Source: Mucilaginibacter sp. (GTDB lineage Bacteria; Bacteroidota; Bacteroidia; Sphingobacteriales; Sphingobacteriaceae). Taken from it: 56,785 nucleotides of DNA. The stretch spans positions 1-56,785 of the forward strand of contig NZ_JAQBOI010000299.1 of the NCBI RefSeq assembly GCF_028288105.1, read 5' to 3'. Position 1 is the first letter of the stretch, and the number at the start of each line of letters is the position of its first letter. The translations under genes were made by a program, and so were the position numbers. This document shows positions 44,426 to 53,881 of the stretch, piece after piece. Under the pieces are notes generated by a model that did no database searches, had not been told where the DNA came from, and saw nothing but the letters and a program-made list of their open reading frames with translations.

Positions 44426-45178
44426 ATGGAAGAGTTTCCTGTATTAAAATATACTGCTCAACTTTATTTTCATCCTTTTAAAGATAATATTCCAATGGAC
44501 GAAAGGGATGACGCGCCGATTCAAATAGCATCAGGCGTATTCATTAAAGGGACCTCAAAGTATTTTCTATTAACCTGCAAGCACGTTTTTGACAATATTA
44601 AAGCAGAGGATGTAATTATATTAACAAGCTTAGGCTTTGCATTAAGGCTGCCTGATAACATAAAGTTCATCAATAATGATACTGATAGTATCGACTTAGC
44701 AATGGTGGAATTTAAAAATGAAAGGCTTGAACACCTTAAGGCCCACTATTCCTTTTTGCCTCTTAAATATCTCGGATTCAATCACATTTTTGATGATGAT
44801 CTATTTTATATGCTTTTCGGGTTCATTAATAAAAGAACGGACTTAAAAGATCATGCATTCTATGTAGAATCGTTTGGATATTTAACGAACACCAGGACCT
44901 ATAAAAAAATTAAGGAATTAGGCTTTAATTATACGGAAAATGTCACTTTAGAATATAATATACGTAAACAAGGTGATTTTAACGACGATACCAGAAGACT
45001 AGGGCCTAAGGATCTGAAGGGTTTAAGCGGTGGTGGAATCTGGTTGTCTGTAGCAGGAAAAAGAGCTAATACTTACAAGTATATTTTGGTGGGAATCATG
45101 ATCGAGGAGAGACTAGACAGAGGATTTGTCATTGGCACTAAAATCGAGCTTATTAAAAACGTAATTATTCCGGACTAA
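44426..45178 (+). CDS. Trypsin-like serine protease, partner of the HerA-like ATPase
   Basis: A 250-residue protein with a chymotrypsin-fold triad: His53 in LLTCKHVF (the TAxH position), Asp90 in DSIDLAMVEF and Ser201 in KGLSGGGIWL (GxSGG). Strands between these match the two-barrel layout. It has no signal peptide, so it should act in the cytoplasm near the membrane ATPase encoded 17 bp upstream. Proteases triggered by a sensor ATPase occur in several abortive-infection systems; this pairing with a HerA-like motor I do not recognise. Last gene before the right att repeat. Confidence 0.72.
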   Translation: MEEFPVLKYTAQLYFHPFKDNIPMDERDDAPIQIASGVFIKGTSKYFLLTCKHVFDNIKAEDVIILTSLGFALRLPDNIKFINNDTDSIDLAMVEFKNERLEHLKAHYSFLPLKYLGFNHIFDDDLFYMLFGFINKRTDLKDHAFYVESFGYLTNTRTYKKIKELGFNYTENVTLEYNIRKQGDFNDDTRRLGPKDLKGLSGGGIWLSVAGKRANTYKYILVGIMIEERLDRGFVIGTKIELIKNVIIPD

Positions 45179-45340
45179 AGTGACCACGTTATTGTGAGCT
45201 GATAAATACAAGGGGAGTATTTGTTTATTGTGCCGATTTGATAATAGTCCTAATAGGACGTTTGTTCATCAAAGGCACTACCTAACACACGTAAATCTTC
45301 GACAAAGCGGTGTGTGAAGTGTCCCTCACGGGCTACCTCA

Positions 45341-45370
45341 AAAGCCTCAAGTCGAAAGATTTGAGGCTTT
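45341..45370 (+). terminator. Hairpin after the HerA-protease operon
   Basis: A perfect 10-bp inverted repeat, AAAGCCTCAA/TTGAGGCTTT, with a ten-base loop and a pyrimidine-rich tail. It lies in the 45179-45478 gap, otherwise without genes, and may end transcription before the right tRNA copy. The last about 55 bp of the gap resemble the DNA upstream of the left tRNA. Confidence 0.5.
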
Positions 45371-45474
45371 CTACTTTCTAAACAGCGGTGACCAAATCAA
45401 TTTTGCACCTACATTCCCGGCAAGCGGGGAACAATTAACGGAGGTTATGGCCGTTATTATATCATACACCAAAT

Positions 45475-45825
<351 letters not shown>

Positions 45826-45909
45826 AAGCTTTGTGCCTTGGAAATTGACTTAAATAAGCTCAGGGACATTCTTTCTCTTTTTTAGTACAGCGTCTTCTCG
45901 GCTCGTTAA

Positions 45910-46770
45910 TTATCCCAGATAAGTTTTTAACGTTTTTGAACGGGTACTGGCACGCAACCTGGCCAATGCCTTATCTTTAATTTGCCTTACACGTTCGCGG
46001 GTAAGATGATATTTTTCACCGATCTCTTCCAGGCTATGTGCGTGCTGATTCTTCAACCCGAAAAACAGTTCTAAAACCTCCCTTTCTTTTTCATCAAGCA
46101 CGCGCATACTATCGGACACCTCGATGCTGAGGGATTCGTTCATCATTTCCTTGTCTGTTCCAGGCTCAGCGCTTTGTAACACATCAAGCAAAGTATTATC
46201 TTCTTCACTGGAAAAAGGGGTGTCATACGATAAGTGCCTGCCTGAATGCGACAAGGAATTGCTTACCTTTTCAACCGTCGTTTCTAAATCTTCTGCCAAT
46301 TCTTCGGGAGTTGGCTGCCTTTCATAAATCTGCTCCAACTTAGAAGCGGCTTTAGCGATTTTAGAAAGATCGCCCACCTGATTTAATGGTAACCGCACCA
46401 TTCGCGATTGTTCGCCAATAGCCGACAGGATAGACTGACGGATCCACCATACTGCATACGATATAAATTTAAAACCCTTTGTTTCGTCAAATCGCTTTGC
46501 CGCTTTGACCAGGCCAAGGTTGCCCTCATTGATCAGGTCGCCGAGTGTCAGGCCGGAACTTTGGTATTGTTTTGCGACAGAGACCACGAACCGCAAGTTT
46601 GCAGTTGTCAATCTTTCCAACGCAGCCTGATCGCCCTCCCTGATTTTTTGAGTCAGGATCACTTCTTCTTGTGGCGTAATCATTGGAATCTTTGCAATGT
46701 CTGACAAATATTGATTCAACGACGCTGTCTCACGATTGGTGATCGACTCACTAATTTTAAGTTGCCTCAT
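45910..46770 (-). CDS. rpoD: RNA polymerase sigma-70 factor, RpoD/SigA family
   Basis: A 286-residue sigma factor of the Bacteroidota primary type: region 1.2 ITNRETASLNQYLSDI, region 2 TTANLRFVVSVAKQYQ and ETKGFKFISYAVWWIRQSI (split: ETKGFKFISYAV, WWIRQSI), region 3 and region 4 with HSLEEIGEKYHLTRERVRQIK (split: HSLEEIGEKY, HLTRERVRQIK). It matches the about 287-residue family length. Region 3 and several positions differ from the standard primary sigma, so it may be a paralogue rather than the sole RpoD. It lies on the other side of the att site. Confidence 0.85.
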   Translation of the reverse strand: MRQLKISESITNRETASLNQYLSDIAKIPMITPQEEVILTQKIREGDQAALERLTTANLRFVVSVAKQYQSSGLTLGDLINEGNLGLVKAAKRFDETKGFKFISYAVWWIRQSILSAIGEQSRMVRLPLNQVGDLSKIAKAASKLEQIYERQPTPEELAEDLETTVEKVSNSLSHSGRHLSYDTPFSSEEDNTLLDVLQSAEPGTDKEMMNESLSIEVSDSMRVLDEKEREVLELFFGLKNQHAHSLEEIGEKYHLTRERVRQIKDKALARLRASTRSKTLKTYLG

Positions 46771-47324
46771 TTTTTAAAAATACTTTTTAAGTGAATGCTA
46801 AAGATCCTTGCCTTAGAATGCGCGAAAAGCAGAAATGATTCTCTAAGAGATTTTAGCGAAGTTGCTGGTGCCTGCGGAAGAAAGGGTATGTAAAAATCTT
46901 TAACATACAAATATAAGCACAGGACTAGAAAAGAGTGTTAATTGGATGTCAAGAAGTTAGGAAGCCATATCAACAGCACAGAACTAACAAGATTGACACG
47001 TACGGCGGCTGGTGCAGTTCGTTTTAGAAAAAGGTATACTTCGTTCATGGATCGGGAATTACACGTAAGAATATGTCAAAATATTACTGCTCTTCAAAGT
47101 ATTCCCTGATTATCATTACTTTTAGTGGTTTATCCGTACCATGCCTCAACAACTTAAAGATTTAAATTATTGGCAATCCGGATCGCCGTACCGCGGCACC
47201 ATAGTTTTTTTGACAGTCTTTTTCACAGCAGCTTAACCAAAAAGCTGGCCTTCCGCACGCCTGTCCCCCTGCTGTTGATCAGGGAAAAAATAACTGCGGT
47301 AATGCTGAAGGCTAAAGGATAACG
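46771..47324. other. Intergenic region with a sigma-gene promoter candidate
   Basis: This 554-bp gap has no supportable gene. On the minus strand, TATATTTG (46915-46908) is a perfect -7 box for the sigma gene, about 140 bp upstream of its start. No well-spaced TTTG is visible. A 31-codon frame from ATG at 47141 lacks any family look. Confidence 0.4.
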
Positions 47325-48050
47325 CTATAATTCATTTTCATAGGTTTCAGGATGCACGGAGGGATTATATTTCGGGCTGTTCTTTACATCATTGACAGTG
47401 ATATCAGCATACACTGCGGATTCTTGCCATTTGACCTGGCTGATCCATTTGGTCGCGATCAGTACCTGCTCTCCGGGAAACCAGTGGCCGGTATCCACCA
47501 CCAGGAAATGGATGCGCCAATTTTGATCATCGATAATAAAATCTTCCACGTCGCCAATTTCGCCATTGGTAGCATGGATGCGGTAACCTATAACCTCGTC
47601 AATGCTGCGCAGATGCGGGTCGGCTGGCTTGTCGTGGTTTGCCGCTGCCAAAATGCTTTCCTCAAACGGGATGCGGGATTCCATCATCCCCGATAGCCCC
47701 ATGCCGCCATAAAACCCAGCTCCGCCGACGCCCATATAGGGCCAGCCATAATGGGTATAAAGGTCTATTTCCTGCTGGCGGGAAACGGTTCTTTCTGTAT
47801 CTATGTCTGGGCTGTGCTTAATTTGTGCTTTGGTCAGGTTAACCGGGAAGGTTTCGTTTGCCCAGTCTGGTTCTTTTAAAGCGGAAGGGGGAATGAGTAC
47901 TTTGCGGCCAAACAACCAGCTCCCGGTTTTAACGATCAGGTAACGTATCGTCCAGGTTTCGTCATCAAAATAAAACTCCTCCACTTTACCAAATTCACCG
48001 TCAGTGGCGCCCATTCTGAAGCCCACTAAACCTTTTACATTCCGTCTCAT
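47325..48050 (-). CDS. PRC-barrel domain protein (two barrels)
   Basis: A 241-residue soluble protein with two PRC-barrel repeats: residues about 5-75 (VKGLVGFRMGATDGEFGKVEEF, here split as VKGLVGFRMGAT and DGEFGKVEEF) and about 148-215 (VIGYRIHATNGEIGDVEDF). The linker is glycine-rich (GVGGAGFYGGMGLSGM). PRC-barrel proteins of this two-domain type are often stress-related and have no known reaction. It is a single gene, with 200 bp of A/T-rich DNA upstream without features. Confidence 0.8.
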   Translation of the reverse strand: MRRNVKGLVGFRMGATDGEFGKVEEFYFDDETWTIRYLIVKTGSWLFGRKVLIPPSALKEPDWANETFPVNLTKAQIKHSPDIDTERTVSRQQEIDLYTHYGWPYMGVGGAGFYGGMGLSGMMESRIPFEESILAAANHDKPADPHLRSIDEVIGYRIHATNGEIGDVEDFIIDDQNWRIHFLVVDTGHWFPGEQVLIATKWISQVKWQESAVYADITVNDVKNSPKYNPSVHPETYENEL

Positions 48051-48251
48051 GATTCCCTTCGGTTTATAAGCAGTAAATTATATTACCGCAAAAATCATGC
48101 TGAAATGTTTGAAAATCAAGCATAAACGACGTGAATTGCTATCCGTTAAACGGCTTCAAATTCCTTAGATGGGGTTTGTTTAAATGAGCTATGATCGTTT
48201 AAGTTAAAATCAAAGAATAAATTATTATTTTAGGTTTTTATAAACCTGAAT

Positions 48252-48791
48252 TTGAAAACATTTGGTCGTGTATTATTAGCCGTTTTTGGTATAATTATCC
48301 TTTGCTATATAGGTATTCCAAGTCGCCTAATTTCAATTAATATTGATAAAGATACGTTGGCAAGGTTTAAAAAAGCCAACCATACACTTATTAAAGCGCA
48401 ATTACAGGCACCGCACAATAGCGTTGTAGGACTAACTCAATTTCTTCCATTTGAATATGGACGCATTACAAGCACCCAACAGGTTGATGAACTTTTCCCT
48501 TCCTTATCATATAAGGATAGAAATGAAATTAAATCATTATTTAATGATGGTGATATTATTGAAATAGACATGCACGAACAAAGTTGCATCAGCTACAAGC
48601 TAAAAAAATCGTTACAGTGCTATCTAATTAACAGTAGCGCAGAAACGCTTTATTTAATCCACAATAATAACTGCGATTGCAGTTGCGAAAAAAAAGGACA
48701 TGACAGTAAAGATAAAAGTGACATTAAAAACTTAGGGGATGGGTGGTTTAGGGTAGATATAATAGAACATCGCGAACCCTTTCGAGGGTGA
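48252..48791 (+). CDS. Hypothetical exported or membrane-anchored protein
   Basis: A 179-residue protein with one N-terminal hydrophobic segment (about 7-23, VLLAVFGIIILCYIGI), a signal anchor or signal peptide. The remainder is a soluble domain with a Cys-rich patch CDCSCEKKG (about 141-149). I do not recognise a family. The start is TTG at 48252; no ATG upstream suits. Function unknown. Confidence 0.5.
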   Translation: MKTFGRVLLAVFGIIILCYIGIPSRLISINIDKDTLARFKKANHTLIKAQLQAPHNSVVGLTQFLPFEYGRITSTQQVDELFPSLSYKDRNEIKSLFNDGDIIEIDMHEQSCISYKLKKSLQCYLINSSAETLYLIHNNNCDCSCEKKGHDSKDKSDIKNLGDGWFRVDIIEHREPFRG

Positions 48792-48838
48792 TTAGGATAT
48801 ATACTCATCTATAAGAGATGCCAACATTAATTATACAA

Positions 48839-49726
48839 CTACTTCAACTGCTCTCCAAAAAAATCAATCGTCCTCTTCCAGGCAAGTTCTGCGGCGGCTT
48901 TATCATAACGGGGTGTAGTATTGTTATGGAAGCCATGGTTCACATTCTCGTAAATAAATGCCTGGTATTTTTTCCCATTCGCTTTTAAGGCGGCTTCGTA
49001 GGCCGGCCAGCCCTCTGTGATCCTGGTATCCAGCGATGCATAATGCAGCATCAAGGGGGCCTTAATTTTAGGCACATCCGCGGCAGCAGGCTGGCTGCCG
49101 TAAAAAGGCACAGCTGCAGCCAGTTCCGGTATACGAACGGCCATCATGTTGGCTATCCCGCCGCCAAAACAGAAACCAACAACCCCCACTTTGCCGTTAC
49201 AGTCGGGGTGCTTTTTAAGATATTCATAGGCCGCTATAAAATCTTCCTCCATTTCGCCTTTATCCCTTTTGCTTTGCATAGTGCGTCCCTCGTCGTCATT
49301 ACCCGGGTAACCGCCAAGTGGTGTAAGTGCATCGGGCGCAAGCGAAATAAATCCAGCCAGGGCGGCCCTTCTGGCAACGTCCTCAATGTAAGGGTTCAGG
49401 CCCCGGTTTTCGTGAACTACTATAATGCCGCCAAGCTTCTTTTTAGCATCTGCAGGTTTTGATAACAACCCTTTGATAGTTCCGCCGCCTTTTGGTGAGG
49501 GATAAGTGATATATTCTGATTTCAAGCGGGGATCATCGGGCGTTACCTGCACGTTACCTTTATAATCGGGCGTCAGGAAACTCATCAGCGCGGGTACGGT
49601 TAACCCGCCAACCGCATAAAAAGATAGTTTTTCTAAAAACCCACGCCGGTCAACCCGGTTGTGCGCGTAATCATCATACAGGTCAAATACTTCCTGTTTA
49701 ACGTCTTCTTTATTGATCTGGCTCAT
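48839..49726 (-). CDS. Dienelactone hydrolase family protein
   Basis: A 295-residue alpha/beta hydrolase. The nucleophile elbow GFCFGGG puts Cys at about 189, with Asp in ASLDTRI (about 233) and His in NHGFHN (about 266), the DLH triad. A twin-arginine-like DRRGFLEK at about 25-32 is followed by a hydrophobic stretch ([15 protein letters not shown]), so export by Tat is likely. The true substrate is unknown. On the minus strand TATATTTG (49750-49743) is a fitting -7 box 17 bp before the start. Confidence 0.85.
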   Translation of the reverse strand: MSQINKEDVKQEVFDLYDDYAHNRVDRRGFLEKLSFYAVGGLTVPALMSFLTPDYKGNVQVTPDDPRLKSEYITYPSPKGGGTIKGLLSKPADAKKKLGGIIVVHENRGLNPYIEDVARRAALAGFISLAPDALTPLGGYPGNDDEGRTMQSKRDKGEMEEDFIAAYEYLKKHPDCNGKVGVVGFCFGGGIANMMAVRIPELAAAVPFYGSQPAAADVPKIKAPLMLHYASLDTRITEGWPAYEAALKANGKKYQAFIYENVNHGFHNNTTPRYDKAAAELAWKRTIDFFGEQLK

Positions 49727-49773
49727 AATTATAGGCTTTATTCAAATATAAATAATTCATAGCAATTGCTTGA

Positions 49774-50811
49774 TCAATTGCTGATCAATACCTTGAGCGC
49801 TTTTTCTTTCGCGCCGTTTTGAAACACCTCATAGGCTTCCAAGATCTGATCGAGTTTGAACCTGTGAGTTATGAGTTTGTTGGGTGATATCCTTTTCGAT
49901 GCCACGGCATTTAAAAGCATTGGCACTGTGTTAGTATTGACCAGGCCGGTGGTTAGGGTGATGTTTTTAATCCACAACTCCTGGATCTGAAAATCCACAC
50001 TTTTTCCGTGTACGCCCACATTGGCAATATGCCCGCCAGGCCTAATTATGTGCTGGCAAATGTCAAAGGTTTGGGGTAGCCCTACAGCTTCTATGGCCAC
50101 ATCAACACCTTCTCCATCTGTAAGTTCATTGATAAATTTAGCAACATCCCCGGTGCCGGAATTAATTGTGTGGGTAGCGCCTAATTTTTTTGAAAATTCC
50201 AGCCTGTTATCATCCGTATCCATCATTACAATATTAGCCGGCGAGTAAAACTGTGCCGTTAGCAGGGCAGCCATCCCAACAGGGCCCGCGCCTACAATGG
50301 CTATAGTATCTCCCGGTTTAACATTCCCATACTGTACGCCTATTTCATGCCCGGTAGGCAGTATATCACTTAGCATAATGGCGGTTTCATCATCTACTGT
50401 TTCGGGGATCTTGTGCAGGCTATTATCCGCATAAGGTATCCTCACATACTCCGCCTGCGTGCCATCGATAAGATGCCCTAATATCCATCCCCCATCCTTA
50501 CAATGGGCGTACATCTGTTTTTTACAATAGATACAACTCCCGCAAGCGGTAATACAGGAAATGATCACTTTGTCTCCCTTTTTGAACTGCGCGACGCCGG
50601 AACCTATTTCCTCTATAATACCAACACCCTCATGGCCCAAAATGCGGCCACTGGCCACCTCTGGGTTTTTCCCTTTCAGGATCCCCAGGTCAGTTCCGCA
50701 AATGGTCGTATGAACAATACGGACAATGGCATCTGTCGCTTTTTCTATTTGAGGTTTCGAAACATCGGCTAAAGTGATGTTATGCTCCCCGTGGTAAACC
50801 AAGGCTTTCAT
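49774..50811 (-). CDS. Zinc-dependent alcohol dehydrogenase (MDR family)
   Basis: A 345-residue medium-chain dehydrogenase. Catalytic zinc ligands are in TTICGTDLG (Cys38) and GHEGVGII (His/Glu about 59-60). The structural-zinc cysteines CGSCIYCKKQMYAHC are at about 92-106, and the cofactor loop is VGAGPVGM (about 173-180). It probably oxidises secondary alcohols or similar substrates with NAD(P). It ends 47 bp upstream of the DLH start, so the two may be read together. The 50812-51051 gap shows no clear gene. Confidence 0.88.
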   Translation of the reverse strand: MKALVYHGEHNITLADVSKPQIEKATDAIVRIVHTTICGTDLGILKGKNPEVASGRILGHEGVGIIEEIGSGVAQFKKGDKVIISCITACGSCIYCKKQMYAHCKDGGWILGHLIDGTQAEYVRIPYADNSLHKIPETVDDETAIMLSDILPTGHEIGVQYGNVKPGDTIAIVGAGPVGMAALLTAQFYSPANIVMMDTDDNRLEFSKKLGATHTINSGTGDVAKFINELTDGEGVDVAIEAVGLPQTFDICQHIIRPGGHIANVGVHGKSVDFQIQELWIKNITLTTGLVNTNTVPMLLNAVASKRISPNKLITHRFKLDQILEAYEVFQNGAKEKALKVLISN

Positions 50812-51051
50812 AGATGATCATATTAAATTAGTGAATTAACATAAGTATAAAAGAGTATTATACTATAGTAGTTAGTAGTACCCTTTACTACAATAACATG
50901 TAAGAGTTGTTTCAACCAAAATGATCAATCGGTAATAATGGCTACAGGTTTCTCCATTCAACTGTCAATATCCGTACACCTGCTGTTCGGTACCGTACGG
51001 TATTTGCCATCAATAACACCATAATAAATACATTATCAAATAATTATAAGT

Positions 51052-51534
51052 TTGGCTTGTACCATATTTAAACGATACAATCCCGATTATCCATTCGATT
51101 TTAAGTTTATGGATGAATCCTACAAGATCAAATTCCAGGATGAGAAGAACACTGGGCAAGTGGTAGCAGTATTTGCCGGCCTAAGTATATTTATATCGTG
51201 CCTGGGCTTGTTTGCGCTGGCGGCCTGCATGGCCGAAGGCCGCATTAAAGAGATAGGCATACTTAAAGTACTTGGCGCTTCGGTAGCGCGTATTACCGCC
51301 CTACTCACAAAAGACTTCCTGATATTAGTGCTCATTTCTTTTGTTATCGCATCGCCGGTGGCCTGGTGGCTGATGAGCAAATGGTTACAGGATTATCCAT
51401 ATCACACAAATTTAAGCTGGTGGATATTTGGGCTTACCGGGCTGGGCTCTGTCCTTATTCCTTTTTCAACAGTAAGTGTACAAGCTATAAAGGCGGCTAT
51501 TGCTAACCCGGTTAAAAGCTTGAAAACAGAGTAA
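51052..51534 (+). pseudogene. FtsX-type ABC transporter permease, C-terminal relic
   Basis: A 160-codon remnant of an about 800-residue MacB/FtsX-like permease. From KRYNPDYPFDFKFMDE on it matches the end of the family: ISCLGLFALAA, EIGILKVLGAS, the last transmembrane helices and the ending ANPVKSLKTE. The N-terminal about 640 residues are gone. It starts at a TTG without clear signals. A hairpin terminator, probably its original one, follows at 51564-51592. Confidence 0.8.
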
Positions 51535-51563
51535 AAGCAACCCGGGAGCCCTTAATAAATAGT

Positions 51564-51592
51564 AAACAAGCCTCTTAATAAGGGGCTTGTTT
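51564..51592 (+). terminator. Hairpin terminator after the permease relic
   Basis: AAACAAGCC pairs with GGCTTGTTT over 9 bp around an eleven-base loop, followed by GTTTG. It lies between the convergent permease relic (51534) and the YciI-like gene (51604) and may serve either. Confidence 0.6.
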
Positions 51593-51603
51593 GTTTGAAG
51601 GGG

Positions 51604-51957
51604 TTACGCTGCAGTGTCATCTGGCAAAAGAAACCGTAATGGACTGATTGGGCCTAAAGGGATAAAATCAAATTCCATCATACCGGCTATACCTAAAGGC
51701 AACTTTTCCAAAAGCTGATGCGCTTCGGCAGGGTCGGTAATGTTCATAATGAATACTACGCCGCTTATATCAGGCTTTACGTACCACATTTCTATTTTGC
51801 CTGTAAGATAGAGGCGCACGGTAGCAGGTACTTCTTTCACCATCACCGGGAATCTTGTTTTAGGATCCATGCCCTTTTCTGTCCAACGGCCAATGGCCAG
51901 TATTTTTGTTGTAGGGGTGGTTAAGTCTATTGGATTACTGATTTGTTCGTTGTTCAT
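51604..51957 (-). CDS. Small YciI/muconolactone-isomerase-like protein
   Basis: A 117-residue protein of the dimeric alpha/beta-barrel type. TKILAIGRWTEKG, VRLYLTGKIEMWY and GVVFIMNITDPAEAHQLLEKLPL (split: GVVFIMNITDP, AEAHQLLEKLPL) follow the ferredoxin-like strand-helix pattern. The function is unknown; similar proteins are often redox or isomerase-like. It is divergent from the Crp-type regulator, with a perfect 16-bp palindrome (52009-52024) in between, and is probably its target. Confidence 0.6.
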   Translation of the reverse strand: MNNEQISNPIDLTTPTTKILAIGRWTEKGMDPKTRFPVMVKEVPATVRLYLTGKIEMWYVKPDISGVVFIMNITDPAEAHQLLEKLPLGIAGMMEFDFIPLGPISPLRFLLPDDTAA

Positions 51958-52008
51958 AATAATTTGTATTTGTTATAAGCAAAGGTCATAAGTTGGGCGG
52001 CCCATTCA

Positions 52009-52024
52009 CTTGCCAATTGGCAAG
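52009..52024. promoter_or_regulatory. Palindromic operator candidate upstream of the Crp-type gene
   Basis: CTTGCCAATTGGCAAG is a perfect 16-bp palindrome lying between two divergent genes. A near-identical copy occurs on the other side of the regulator gene. This suits a dimeric Crp-family regulator binding its own locus. Confidence 0.6.
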
Positions 52025-52101
52025 AAATGACTGTGGTTTTTTTGTTCAGATATTTATTAAGTTAGTAGTCAGTAATACATCAACCACATATTTAACCCAC
52101 T

Positions 52102-52686
52102 ATGAGCAAAGAAAACCTTGCTTTGTTTTTCCGAAACACAAACCTGGTTTCTTTATCAGGCGCAAAAGAAATTGCCGATCAATTTGAACATAAGGCCATT
52201 TTAAAAACCCAACTCCAGCTTATGGCAGGTAAAATATGTAATGAATACCTTTTCCTGGAAAAAGGCTACATGCGTGCTTTTGCACATGATACAGAGGGCA
52301 ATGAGGTAACAACAAATTTTTGTTCGCCGGGGCAGGTGGTATTTGAGGTCTCCTCTTTTTTCAATCGCACCCGGTCAAAAGAAAATATCCAGGCATTAAC
52401 AGATTGCGAAGGTTGGTATATTACGTATGAGCAGCTCAATAATCTTTTCCACTCGCTTCCCGAGTTTAGGGAGTTTGGCAGATCGATACTTGTTAAAGGA
52501 TTTGCAGAACTTAAAACCAGGATGCTATCTATGATAACCGAAACCGCCGAAGAGCGGTATGAGCTACTACTAAAAACCAATCCCGAAATTTTTCAGCATG
52601 CCCCCTTGAAAAATATCGCGTCTTACCTTGGCATCACAGATACATCTTTAAGCAGGATCCGTAAGGAAATATCCAGAAAACAGTAA
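52102..52686 (+). CDS. Crp/Fnr-family transcription regulator
   Basis: A 194-residue regulator. The N-terminal part (about 15-115) has the cyclic-nucleotide-binding-like beta-roll (FLEKGYMRAFAHD, NFCSPGQVVFE). The C-terminal helix-turn-helix is APLKNIASYLGITDTSLSRIR (split: APLKNIASYLG, ITDTSLSRIR; about 168-188). This type is frequent in Bacteroidota and the ligand is mostly unknown. It has matching palindromes 77 bp upstream and 12 bp downstream, suggesting control of itself and both neighbours. Confidence 0.88.
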   Translation: MSKENLALFFRNTNLVSLSGAKEIADQFEHKAILKTQLQLMAGKICNEYLFLEKGYMRAFAHDTEGNEVTTNFCSPGQVVFEVSSFFNRTRSKENIQALTDCEGWYITYEQLNNLFHSLPEFREFGRSILVKGFAELKTRMLSMITETAEERYELLLKTNPEIFQHAPLKNIASYLGITDTSLSRIRKEISRKQ

Positions 52687-52697
52687 CGCGTTCATTT

Positions 52698-52713
52698 CTT
52701 GTCATTTGGCAAG
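52698..52713. promoter_or_regulatory. Second copy of the palindromic operator
   Basis: CTTGTCATTTGGCAAG matches the palindrome at 52009-52024 in 14 of 16 positions. It lies between the regulator stop (52686) and the ATG of the membrane protein gene (52762), the right place for control of the latter. Confidence 0.5.
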
Positions 52714-52761
52714 GTGCCGCCTTGTTTAATTGGGTTCCTTTGTTTTATAAACAATTAAGCA

Positions 52762-53430
52762 ATGGAACATTTACCAAATTACATCAGCATCGTATTTATA
52801 CTAACGGCATTACTCACTTTGCTGCTATTGTATAAAGCTTCTAATTATTCAAAAAGGGTTATGGTTGTTATAGTACTGTGGCTGGTATTACAGGCTGTTG
52901 TAAGCCTATCGGGGTTTTATGAGGTTGCCGGCGGTGTGCCACCAAGGTTTGCACTATTGTTAATGCCACCGGTGCTGTTTATTGCTATTATGTTCCTAAC
53001 AAAAACAGGGCGAAACATAATAGATGGCTTTGATATAAAAACCCTAACGTTGCTGCATGTGGTAAGGATACCGGTAGAACTTACTTTATACTGGTTGTTT
53101 TTACATAAGGCAGTACCCATGGTTATGACCTTTGAGGGCAGAAACTTTGATATCCTTTGCGGACTAACCGCACCGGTAGTTTATTATTTTGCATACATTA
53201 AAAACGTATTTGGTAAAAAAGCGTTGCTGGTATGGAACATCATTTGTTTATTACTGCTTACAAATATTGTTGTTACAGCAGTGCTATCTGTGCCGTTGCG
53301 TTTCCAGCAATTTGGCTTTGAGCAGCCTAACATCGCCTTTTTTTATTTCCCTTTTGCGTGGCTTCCCTGCTTTGTTGTACCTGCTGTATTATTTGCGCAC
53401 TTGGCGGTTATAAGGAGGTTGATAAAGTAA
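52762..53430 (+). CDS. Multi-pass membrane protein, hypothetical
   Basis: A 222-residue protein with about six transmembrane helices (for example YISIVFILTALLTLLLLY, MVVIVLWLVLQAVVSL and LLVWNIICLLLLTNIVVTAV). No catalytic motif is visible. It follows the Crp-type gene and a copy of its candidate operator, so it is probably the regulator's target. Function unknown. Confidence 0.65.
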   Translation: MEHLPNYISIVFILTALLTLLLLYKASNYSKRVMVVIVLWLVLQAVVSLSGFYEVAGGVPPRFALLLMPPVLFIAIMFLTKTGRNIIDGFDIKTLTLLHVVRIPVELTLYWLFLHKAVPMVMTFEGRNFDILCGLTAPVVYYFAYIKNVFGKKALLVWNIICLLLLTNIVVTAVLSVPLRFQQFGFEQPNIAFFYFPFAWLPCFVVPAVLFAHLAVIRRLIK

Positions 53431-53488
53431 AGTAGTAGCGTATAGCAACGAGACAGAGAAAGGTCGAATTGTTAAGCCAGTTATATTA

Positions 53489-53833
53489 TCAAACGCTAAC
53501 CGGGCCTGCTTTTTCGGTAATCTTCTTCCAGATAGAATATCCCCCGTAAGTAAACATCAGGGCAATAAATATATAAACCCAGACAGACAGGTTGCGACCG
53601 GCAATTACCAAATAAAGGTAGGGCATACTAAAACTAATGCATGCAATAAGTAAAGGCGTAAGAACAGGCTTTTTAGCTCTTAATGTTTTCAGCACCCAGC
53701 CAAGTGAGGTAAAAAAACATAATTTACTTACTAAATAAAGGCTCCCCAATATAAGTGGATCAACCTCGTGTTTCTCGCCCAGGCCAATAACCCAGTCTTT
53801 AAATAGTGTAAGGTAATCCGTCATTATCTGCAA
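53489..53833 (-). CDS. Small membrane protein, hypothetical
   Basis: A 114-residue protein with three predicted transmembrane helices (about 27-45, 57-75 and 80-97) and a basic C-terminus. ATG at 53833 or 53824. It is 48 bp after the acyltransferase gene on the same strand, so it might share its transcript. Function unknown. Confidence 0.55.
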   Translation of the reverse strand: MQIMTDYLTLFKDWVIGLGEKHEVDPLILGSLYLVSKLCFFTSLGWVLKTLRAKKPVLTPLLIACISFSMPYLYLVIAGRNLSVWVYIFIALMFTYGGYSIWKKITEKAGPVSV

Positions 53834-53881
53834 GATATGAATAACAAGTTTATGTAGTGTGCATTTGTGCGAATTATTACT

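Noticed and set aside
47141..47236. A 31-codon frame MPQQLKDLNYW in the 554-bp gap
   Set aside because: Too short, without neighbours or recognisable features to support it.
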